Assembly: GCA_022495005.1 (NCBI GenBank)
Contig: JAGYXB010000462.1
Coordinates: 186,001-250,000 of the forward strand
Direction of reading: 5' to 3'
DNA: 64,000 bases
Source of the DNA: Rhyacophila brunnea
Taxonomy: Eukaryota; Arthropoda; Insecta; Trichoptera; Rhyacophilidae
The notes under the pieces were generated by a model. The model made no database searches, was not told the origin of the DNA, and was given only the letters and a program-made list of their open reading frames with translations. A program made the translations under genes and the position numbers. Positions 55,850 through 64,000 of the stretch are shown in pieces (within the stretch, counting starts at the first letter, position 1; each line of letters opens with the position of its first letter).

Positions 55850-57230
55850 AATCTAGCAACACAAAAATCCATTTCAAGCAAATACTTTTGGCCAGGCATG
55901 AATACAGATTTACACTCTTGGGCAAAGATATGCATCGTCTGTCAGACCGCTAAGATACAGCGACACACGAAATCATCTCTGAGCCAGTGGCGAAGGGTGA
56001 CTTTCGGAAAGAGGTAGGCAGTGGAGATCTGATAAAAAAAAACACACTTGTCAGGTATACTTACGAAAAATAAGAAAATAATACGATATTTATTACTACT
56101 AATGAATAGGTACACACTAATTTAATGAAACTTCAAAAACTCACTGACGACATGAAATTTAGCGATCAGATTAAATTAAGTACGTTTTTTTCAAAAAGTT
56201 TATATACATCAAAAATTATTAGATAAAAGTTCTTTTTATTTTTAAAAACAGTCTATATTTATTAATATTCGATTAAACACCATAGAAATTATTTTTTAAA
56301 TTTATTTAATTATTTATTATTTAGTTTTAGGCTCTGCAATCAGAGTTTACCTTAGTTCATAAAATTCGATAGACTGGGCGGGGCTAGGTGACGTAAAGTC
56401 CGTATAAAAAAATTGAGAATTATTTGAAACATAATCCGACCTTTATTTAGGTCAATACAGATGGCGCGCTGTGGTATATTTTTTAAAACCTTTGCAGATT
56501 TTTTTGTAACTATGTAATACATTCCTACACATACGGCATCTCTCGTTGGCTAAATAAATTATTTTATAGAATAATATAATTAAGTGATTATATAAATAAG
56601 TCAATATGCAATTAAAAAATATTTTTCTTAAGAAGGTAGGTAGGCTTCAAATAATCGCCTAGTATGGAGTCTTTGCCACTGCTCGGAGCACTATAAAAAT
56701 GCAACAGGGACGACTTCAATGGAGATGACATGGACACCATGGGCCCTCTGCCATCATTGAGTGGTTTTGAATTCCTCCTTATGGTGATAGATAGCATCAC
56801 ATGATGACCAGAAGCATATCCACCCAAAGACACCCTTGCGCAAACTATTGGTGCCACATTATTTTCGCGATACGTTCCAACATTCGGAGTACCATCAAAA
56901 TTTACAACTGAGCAAGATTCGCAATTTGAATCTAAACTCCTACAAGAATTCAATAAATTACTTGGCATCCTTCATATACATACAACTACTGCTTATAACC
57001 CGAGAGCTAACGGTCTAGTAGAAAAATTACACAGGCAACTCAAGGCAGACCTCAGAGCAAGTTGTAATACCACAAACTGGATAGTAAAGTCGACCTACTT
57101 ACTGTCTTCCTAGGTCTACGCACGACAGTAAAGGAATACCTTAAATGCAGTCCTGGCTGAAATGGTTTACGGTCAGAATCTAAGAGATTAATGAGGATAT
57201 GAGTTAAGGGTATCTCAATAGGATCTACTA
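55850..57230 (+). pseudogene. Ty3/Gypsy integrase fragment, split by a hAT-like element
   Basis: 55870-55980 encodes the zinc-binding end: SSKYFWPGMNTDLHSWAKI then CIVCQTAKIQRHTR (CxxC of an H2C2 finger). After the insertion (55985-56681) the core continues: DMDTMGPLPSLSGFEF (first Asp), PEAYPPKDTLAQTIGATL, FGVPSKFTTEQDSQFESKL (second Asp), TTTAYNPRANGLVEKLHRQL (catalytic Glu). A frameshift near 57090 precedes FLGLRTTVKEYLKCSPG. Integrases insert the reverse-transcribed element into the chromosome. RT, RNase H and LTRs are not recognisable nearby. Confidence 0.8.
55985..56681. mobile_element. Non-autonomous hAT-like element inside the Gypsy integrase
   Basis: Ends CAGTGGCGAAG and (complement) CAGTGGCAAAG; flanks CTCTGAGC (55977-55984) and CTCGGAGC (56682-56689), an 8-bp duplication with one mismatch. 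697 bp, AT-rich, no ORF. The integrase reading frame resumes on the other side. Confidence 0.8.
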
Positions 57231-58435
57231 GGCCTAGGGCATATCATAAATAAAATGGGCAATTGGAATTCTAAAATACGGGAAAAGGGGAATCGGATAG
57301 AGCGAGGAGAAGTTAGTTTTCAGGACGTGGGTTTCAATCCTCGGACCTAATCCAGCTTACGCGTCTTCCAATCTATAAAAATTACTTACGGTATGTACTT
57401 ATGGCCGAGAAAGTTCCTGAAATATGAAATATCAAAATTGGACGCCACTCCCGGAGGAGCTAATGTCAGATGTAACAAAAGAAAGTATAAGGCTAATTTG
57501 AATAAAAGACTGCTGTAGTAGTTAATAAATAGATAGATATAATTTCTCAAGAATGCGAACAAGGTAGTAAGAAGGAAGGTGACTCGGGTGGTCGAAATGA
57601 AACGCTCGATCGTCTCAACAGAGATCCGTTTAATACAATAGACAACAGAAATATGGGTTGTAATATTATTTAATCACAAAGACAGATTTAATTATTGCAT
57701 TTATACATGAACAAAAATAATCAACTAGTTACAACACAAATCTACTTAACTATAGGTAGGGACCTGAAGGGGTTAAATGGTTATACAGGTACAGCATAGA
57801 TTATATTACCGTAGGGACACATCAAATAACAAACGAAAATCTCACTATTATTAAGAAAAATTATACACTAATTTCATCTTATTCAATGCGACCGATATTA
57901 TATCGCCCTATAATAGGGCTTCGTTTGAGAGTACTAGGCTGAAGACACCCAGTATGGCAACCACAGTTCGAACCTGTGAAGACTTGGCTACACGAAGCTA
58001 CTTGGCAATCTTCGAACTTGATCCTCTCCAGAGACAGGGGAGCTTATTGGTTTTCTGAAAGGGTATATTTTTGTATTAAAAATCATTATATTGTATGAAC
58101 GGCCGACAGGTGGCAGTGGCATTTGCGAATAAAATTATATTAATTCAAAGTCAAAGATTGGAAGCCTTCAAACACCTACTAGTCGTGCCGGTCTGGTTAT
58201 ATTGGCCGTTAAAACAACTAGAGACAAGCGGAACCCTATATCTATGCGTATTTGACGAAATATTGTGCCACAAAATTTCACCTGATTTAGAATAAAGGCA
58301 TTCAATGAAATTTACTTTAACGGGCAGGAATAGAGGTTCAAGCCTTCGATGATGCCTACGACGTCCGCCACTTATTTATTGATTCGATTTATACCGACGT
58401 AACTGCGAAATAATTAAAACAGAAAAATAACATTA
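57231..58435. other. Mixed AT-rich DNA, no gene recognised
   Basis: Possible tRNA-like arm at about 57965-57985 (minus: CACAG GTTCGAA CTGTG) without the rest of a tRNA, so perhaps a SINE or pseudo-tRNA. A 66-codon frame at 58095-58295 has no known motif. Confidence 0.3.
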
Positions 58436-58439
58436 CGAT

Positions 58440-58570
58440 ATTACATGTCAAATCGTAGTACACGTCATCGCGTCGCCGACTCGCTTCCGGCGAACGTCCA
58501 CAGGTGCCAGTATATTAGCCGCCTCGCGACGATTGTTTTAGTTTCAAACCAATCCGGCGCGATCCCTTAT
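58440..58570. other. GC-rich patch
   Basis: 'catcgcgtcgccgactcgcttccggcg...gccgcctcgcgacg' stands out from AT-rich flanks. No frame or motif recognised; LTR or promoter are both possible. Confidence 0.3.
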
Positions 58571-59088
58571 AATTTAACACAACTATTATTTACTTTAATT
58601 TAATTTAATTTCTAGACACGGTAATGACAATATCAAAGACAGTGGATCGCGGAATAAATTTAAAAATAACCACGAGATCGGCACTATCTCTACAAAAAGA
58701 AAAACACGCACATAAATCAATAATATACAGCATAAAAAGAATAAACAATAATTAATAATAATTAAGAACAAAACCAGTGGCACTGAAGTTAATTCTGTAC
58801 TATCGGGGCATGGTTTTGATATTATTTAGACCTAGTAAGAGGCACTAGCTTGAAGTGAATTCGGCACGAAATAGGCGGGAAAGACGAAAGTCAATAATAC
58901 ATAAGGTTATAAACAAATAAGAAATCAACAGTAACTTAGGTTAGTAACACAGGGTACTTAGGTTTGTATGACGTGTTGATGTGTGAAGTCTTCGATGACC
59001 TTCGGGTGAAGGTACCGTGGAGATCCAGGTGATGTCCTCAAGGCGTCGGGGAAGAAAAGAGAGCGCCTTCACGTTGCGCCAGCTCATT
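58571..59088. other. No gene seen
   Basis: AT-rich; moderately GC-rich between 58980 and 59080 without recognisable coding. Confidence 0.35.
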
Positions 59089-59218
59089 TAAGGCGATGTC
59101 TTTGGCTCAATTTACGATGAAATGTGACTTCAACGCCATCTAAAGGCATCTTACCATGAATTTCTAAAAATGATTACTAAAATCTTTGGTCGATAGAAAC
59201 CAGATGGCAATAAAATAT
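59089..59218 (-). repeat. Short dispersed element, copy 2
   Basis: Inverted copy of 34303-34427: 'taaggcgatgtctttggc' ... 'ttactaaaatctttggtcg' ... 'aaaccagatggc'. Confidence 0.6.
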
Positions 59219-59709
59219 AAAATAAAATATTGTGTGTCGCCACATATTAAAAATCATAAGCTTGATAAAAATGCATTTAAATTTATTATATATTTACTTA
59301 CCTATGTAAAAATATTTACAATTAATATAACCCCATAAAATGTTTACAATTCTAACATGTCTATTTGATTTGATTTAAAGTGTTTATGATTTTTACATTT
59401 TGTTTACCGTAGTTTTTTTTACAGTGGCAATAAAGGGTATCCTGTCCAGTCAATGAACCAGATTTTTTTACGTTGTCAATACGAATTAATATAAATATTT
59501 TTCTACAGTAAAATTCATTTATAGTAGTAAATGAACATTTAAGTACAAATGTTTATAAGATTGAGTTTAATCTTGTACAATTGACAATTACATCAAATTT
59601 CTACTAGAGGTGGAATAAAAGAATGATATTAAATGAATAGCAAAACAAATGCCATTCGAATTATTATTAAACAAAATAAGGAATATACAGTTGTACTTGG
59701 TTATTACTA

Positions 59710-60055
59710 GGAAGGTTGGACCGGCTGAATTTGCTCGTTATAAGCGGTACTCGTTATATCAGAGAATAGGTATTTTTATTGTCGGCGAAAACAACAATTA
59801 GACACTTAACTAGTGTCATAAACGTAATCTGTCCCCGGCGGCATCCTGTCCGATCGGATTTTATTGCTTAGGGTCGAAATGTCTTTAAACGATCAACACA
59901 TTACCAGTATTTTAGCTCGGTATATCCGATAAGTATCTCGTTATAACAGTGAATAAAAATGTTTTGAGAAAATCATATACCAAATGTCAACGATTGTTTC
60001 CTCATTACATCCGAGATCTCGCTATGTCCGAGATTGTAATAACCGAGTTCGACTG
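59710..60055. mobile_element. Pogo/Tigger-like non-autonomous element
   Basis: The right end read on the minus strand is CAGTCGAACTCGGTTATTAC followed by repeated 'ctcg.tat.ac' units, next to TA (60056-60057), as in pogo-family ends. The left side (59720-59760) has 'gctcgttataagcgg' and 'ctcgttatatcagag', a degraded inverted counterpart. Further 'ctcgttataac' motifs lie inside. No transposase. Confidence 0.55.
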
Positions 60056-60517
60056 TAGTTATAATTATGACATGAGGCGTATAATTATTATCAAAACCTG
60101 CTTAACTCCACGAACACAATTGTTGGCAAAAGCGAAAAAACTACTGTGGGCTTAATTATTGCAAAATATAAGAAAAGATAAAATTAATGAATAAAGAAGT
60201 AGATAATAACACGTCACCTGCCGGGTTACTAATGTAAAAGCAACATTTAAAAAGTTATATAGTGTTTAAGAATTCACTTAGGTAGGTTTTGATACTTAAC
60301 ATTGGATTTGAGTAGGTTTTGAAAGTCAATCATATGGATATAGGCTTTTTTGAAAGGAAATAAAGTGGATTGGAATAAAAGTTTATGCCAGGGGTGTATG
60401 ACGGAGTAAGCAATAATGAAAGATGTGTTATATTATTTATTTTGGAAAATTATTATTTTATCAAAGAAAAAAGAATATTGGGCGTAAAATAATTTCGACA
60501 TTACAACTTAAATTATA

Positions 60518-61935
60518 GGGGAAGAGCTACAATTATTGGCCAGTTAAGGATTTTTTCAACTTTGTTAATTTTTTGTGGACAGATATCATTAGGAAGGTGA
60601 AATAAAAAAATATTATTTGTTAAATTGTTTATTTGTTTATAATAATCAATTATCAGAACATTTAAAAAAATATATTTTACATCATAAAAAAAATAATCAA
60701 AACAAAAGGCAGAAATCTACAATTATTGGCCACTTTTTTCAATTATTGGCCACCAAAAAATGCAATTATTGGCCACCCCGAAATTGATGTAATAACATTA
60801 TTTAAACAAAAATTAAAAAACAGTTTATGTAATATTATGATCACACATCATTATTAAGTGTTCAATCAAGTACTTAATGCAACTTTATCGTCATTTTATT
60901 GGACATACGTAACATATTACTTAAAAATACAAAGAACACATTCACATTGAGTTACAGTGAGATAGGCATATTTAATTAAATACGTAGAGCTTGTTGGAAA
61001 TTGATTTCAAAAATTCAAAAGAAATTTTATACCTCCCTAATAGAAGTTAACAAACATCTTGACGTAGCATAAAGGATAAATGAAAATCATTGAAGTTTTC
61101 TCACAGTAGGAACAGCATACAAAACTTTTCAGTAGAGGATTTTTGCGGAAGGAATTTTAGTGTGCTTCTTGGTATTTCAAATCTTCTGTTACTGAACGCA
61201 AAGACTCTTCACTATGGTCTTTCATATACTCTATTGCTTCTTTTATTCTTCAGTTCTTGACTATATTTCATTCGTTTAGTTTGATGCATTTTTATTCTGG
61301 AACAATCAAGAAAAAAGTTTCTATTATCAGCCATCAAAACTACAATTATGGGCCAGGTGGCCAACATTTATCTACGAATGTCGGAGAAATATAATAAAAA
61401 CAAAGATGATTAATAATACTGTTAAAACACTATTTAGCTAATAAAAATAAATGTAATACTTTACTAATTAGTCACATATTCTATTATTAGCAAGGCCGGC
61501 CGATAAAGGAAAATCGACGTATTTTGGAATCAGTTATTGGCCACCATCATAATATACCTACCCACCTATTTTTTTCCAAAATATATGTCTAATGATGTAT
61601 ACATAAATCAAATACATAGATACTTGTTAATTGGATTAGCATTTTGTATGATATTAAATGTTTAACATACCTTTTAACAGAAGTCCTTGTCCTTGTACAA
61701 TTTACAACAAATCGCACTTATTTCACGGTTCGCTCGAACTGTCAGATAAAAATGCGGTTTTGAGGTTGTTTTATAATTCTAAAAGTAACAATTATCTGTT
61801 TTACCAACGGAGGAACAATTGACGAGATTTCTTAATAACTTAACAGATGGCAATGTTGATTTAATATCTTAAAAAACTAGATTTTATCTGCAAGTGGCCA
61901 ATAATTGAAGCTGGCCCATAATAGTAGCTCTTACC
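60518..61935. mobile_element. TA-inserted non-autonomous DNA transposon (1.4 kb)
   Basis: Ends GGGGAAGAGCTACAATTATT and (complement) GGTAAGAGCTACTATTATG form an imperfect inverted repeat of about 25 bp running on to GGCCAG. TA flanks both sides (60516, 61936). The uninterrupted site is preserved at 62126-62198. 'caattattggccac' motifs recur inside (60720-60775, 61320-61360, 61530, 61895). No transposase frame. TA duplications point to the Tc1/mariner/pogo group. Confidence 0.75.
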
Positions 61936-62125
61936 TACGTTTTCATTATATACTTGCAATATAAAACGATAATACAATATAGTAATAGTGATTATAGTAC
62001 TCGTATATGTAATATAATGATTAAAACTAGCAAATAAATGAAAAATGTAAAATTTAGAGATATGTACCTAACCTAACTAAAATTGTTGAAATACAATAAT
62101 TAATATTAGTGATAATTAAAAAATA

Positions 62126-62198
62126 ATTTCGACATTAAAACTTTACACTATACGTCTTCATTACATACTTGCAATATAAAACGATAATACAATATACC
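62126..62198 (+). repeat. Duplicate of the flanks of the 1.4-kb element (empty site)
   Basis: 'aaataatttcgacattaaaac...ctatacgtcttcattacatacttgcaatataaaacgataatac' corresponds to 60489-60517 joined to 61936-61978, without the insertion. Confidence 0.8.
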
Positions 62199-62670
62199 GG
62201 GTGCCGGACGAAATCCCGAAGGCCGAAATCCCGAATGCTGAAATCCCGAATGGCCGAAATCCCGAATGGCCAAAATCCCAAAAGGCCGAAATCCCGAAAG
62301 CCTAAATCCCGAAAGCCGAAATCCCGAAGGCCGAAATCCCGAATGCTGAAATCCTGAATGGCCGAAATCCTGAATGGCTGAAATCCCGAAAGCCTAAATT
62401 CCTAAAGCCGAAATCCCGAAGGCCGAAATCCCGAATGCCAAAATCCCGAATGCTGAAATCCTGAATGGCCGAAATCCCGAAAGCCGAAATCCCAAAGGCC
62501 GAAATCCCGAATGCTGAAATCCCGAATGGCCGAAATCCCGAATGGCCGATATCCCGAAAGCCTTAATTCCTAAAGCCGAAATCCCGAAGGCCGAAATCCC
62601 GAATGCCGAATGCTGAAATCCCGAACGGTCGAAATCCTAAATGGCCGGAATCCCGAAGGCCGAAATCCTT
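62199..62670 (+). repeat. AATCCCGAA tandem array with element terminus
   Basis: Starts 'ccgggtgccggacgaaatcc', identical in type to the terminus at 1654, then about 27 degenerate units of 16-18 bp ('ggccgaaatcccgaa', 'tgctgaaatcccgaa', 'agcctaaatcccgaa') to about 62670. 'cttgaattgcgcaaatttta' and 'gagagacaaaaacc' follow, as in the small element at 1654-2051. So this is an expanded relative. A 62-codon frame here (KSRRPKSRMLKSRM...) is a translation of the repeat. Confidence 0.8.
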
Positions 62671-62679
62671 AAAAATACA

Positions 62680-63085
62680 AACAGTAATAATTAAATTAAA
62701 TAATAAACACTTATCTTGAATTGCGCAAATTTTACACGAGAGACAAAAACCATTTTTTTGTAGAACAAATAATGGGTAAACGTAATTTTAAAAAATATTT
62801 CTTTTTTCTTATCACTTATCAGTTATCACATTAAATTTTACACATTACATTCCGTTATTTATACTTTATTATACCTATATTATATTATTATGTATTGTGG
62901 GTATAATGTGTATAAAATTTCGATGTATTTCGATTATTTTAGGTTGCGAAGTATTATTATTTACACGTGTTCACCAATGGTATTTAATCTAATATGGCTA
63001 AATATCTTTACGACGCAGCAGCTAATGATAGCTAGCCTGACACTTAATAATAAAAATTAATACTAGGTATAAATACCCACAGTAC
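62680..63085. other. AT-rich, no gene
   Basis: Probably the inner part of the element whose terminus is at 62199; no opposite end was found before the window ends. Confidence 0.35.
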
Positions 63086-63087
63086 CT

Positions 63088-63290
63088 ATTCATGAATACA
63101 GTGCGGTAGGTAATGAATATGTTTGTTTTTATCAATGACTATCATAAAATTTCATAAGAAGTATGATAGATAGTATGATAGTATCATTATAAGATTCATA
63201 AGAATCATAAGTATTCATGAATAAAGTGTGGTAATGGATATTATGTTTGTTTTTATCAATGTCAATCATAAAATATCGTATCACGTCATT
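63088..63290 (+). repeat. Diverged tandem duplication
   Basis: 'tattcatgaatacagtgcggtaggtaatg...gtttgtttttatcaatgac.atcataaaat' at about 63088-63160 recurs at about 63210-63280, separated by 'atgatag' microsatellite. Confidence 0.65.
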
Positions 63291-63298
63291 ATTGTTAA

Positions 63299-63541
63299 AG
63301 ATCTACCATCGTAAGTTGGCAGCCGGTCGAATTTGAAACTAAAATTGTTTATCGAGGATAAATTTGTTATAAATGCCTTTTAATTTTACAACATGTTTCT
63401 CGAATTATGGATTGCATAATATTTGTACAGAAATCTACTACCAATAATAAATTATAAATTACTATTTTTTGTTAGTTATGGTAAAATTCTCAATGTCATA
63501 CTAGCGCCCTCGCTGAAACGCCAATTTATGATGGTAGATCT
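63299..63541. mobile_element. Small inverted-repeat element (MITE-like, 243 bp)
   Basis: 'agatctaccatcgtaagttgg' start (63299-63320) and the complement at 63520-63541 match at 20 of 22 positions. No ORF and no clear target duplication. Confidence 0.65.
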
Positions 63542-64000
63542 ATAGTTTATGTTTAACTGTCAAACATCATTCTATTTTTAGTAAATTCAATTTTATTTAG
63601 TAAAGAGAATTTAGTAATACATACTTTCAATTAGTAGGTAGAATGTTTTCTGATTTTCTCATTTGTAAAAAAAGTAGGTAGGTACTTATTCCTATACAAA
63701 TATTATATTCATTATAATGTACATTTACATACGAAAGGAGGGGGGAGTGTTTCCTGGCGGCCGTGGGCTTCGCTATTTACCGCCAGAGGTCGTTAGGGTG
63801 TCCATTTTTGAGATTTGATAACCGTAGCGGGAAAGTTTGATATTCGAAAGATGCTGATTTTTTTTCCGTTGTGACCGGCGTACTTGAACTTTAGTTATTT
63901 ACAATTTTAAGTCGAATGGAGTGGATATTTGAGCTGTCATGTCAGGTACTTGATATCTGGAAACGTCACATTTCTCGCGGGAACGTGTGTCTTTAATTTA
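63542..64000. other. Window end, no gene recognised
   Basis: AT-rich to 63730, then moderately GC-rich ('ggcggccgtgggcttcgc', 'accgccagaggtcg'). It could be the edge of an element continuing beyond the window. Confidence 0.3.

Noticed and set aside
57930..58010. tRNA gene candidate (minus strand, T-arm CACAG GTTCGAA CTGTG)
   Set aside because: No matching acceptor stem, D-arm or anticodon arm could be formed.
62169..62357. 62-codon frame with KSRRPKS repeats
   Set aside because: Translation of the AATCCCGAA array in one frame.
62199..62670. CRISPR-like array
   Set aside because: Units are contiguous, degenerate 16-18-mers with no unique spacers, in an insect genome; a transposon-associated minisatellite explains them.

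Overview
This window looks like A+T-rich nuclear DNA of an insect, most likely an aphid or a close hemipteran. The basis is the very AT-rich background, the abundance of short 'taggtaggtac' motifs, spliced genes with GT-AG introns, and animal transposons (mariner, hAT, Helitron, R1-, Jockey- and RTE-type retrotransposons, Ty3/Gypsy). The taxon is an inference. Nothing bacterial is present: no operons, no ribosome binding sites, no CRISPR.

The main result is one apparently intact host gene on the minus strand between 21616 and 15859. A TATA box is followed by a 45-nt coding exon that encodes a signal peptide start. A 21-nt micro-exon, a 54-nt micro-exon and a 471-nt terminal exon follow; the terminal exon carries 11 cysteines. 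All exons are in phase 0 and are bounded by GT-AG sites, giving a predicted secreted protein of about 196 residues. Its introns hold a tRNA-derived SINE, a 463-bp inverted-repeat element and a 21-bp perfect hairpin. It resembles the micro-exon secreted proteins known from aphid salivary glands, but I cannot assign it to a family.

Almost everything else is transposon debris. Region by region: 0-3.1 kb, a foldback element with a nested 'AATCCCG' element; 3.3-3.7 kb, a Helitron 3' end with the helicase C-terminus; 4.3-10.1 kb, an R1-clade retrotransposon (plus) split by a second R1-clade element (minus); 10-15 kb, LTR-like GC-rich patches, an unidentified broken ORF and a decayed Tc1/IS630-type transposase; 15.9-21.6 kb, the secreted-protein gene; 22-27 kb, AT-rich diverged repeats; 27.8-30.4 kb, a Mutator-like/YqaJ protein with two nonsense codons; 30.5-34 kb, R1 and Jockey scraps; 35.0-36.8 kb, a complete non-autonomous hAT with an 8-bp target duplication; 37.5-42.1 kb, a nearly intact Jockey-type ORF2 directly joined to an R1-type ORF1; 42-46 kb, long direct repeats, a SINE and a hAT transposase fragment; 46.8-48 kb, an RTE fragment; 49.3-50.6 kb, a complete mariner with TA duplications; 51.3-53.1 kb, a gag-like ORF with a 20-bp minisatellite upstream; 53.4-54.4 kb, another copy of the foldback family with its own insertion; 55.8-57.2 kb, a Gypsy integrase split by a 697-bp hAT-like element; 59-64 kb, several non-autonomous elements, including one whose empty site is preserved next door, and the 'AATCCCGAA' array.

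The genes do not form a pathway. The window is a nest of selfish elements around one host gene, and its value lies in that gene, in the nested insertions that can be ordered in time, and in a possible chimeric retrotransposon.
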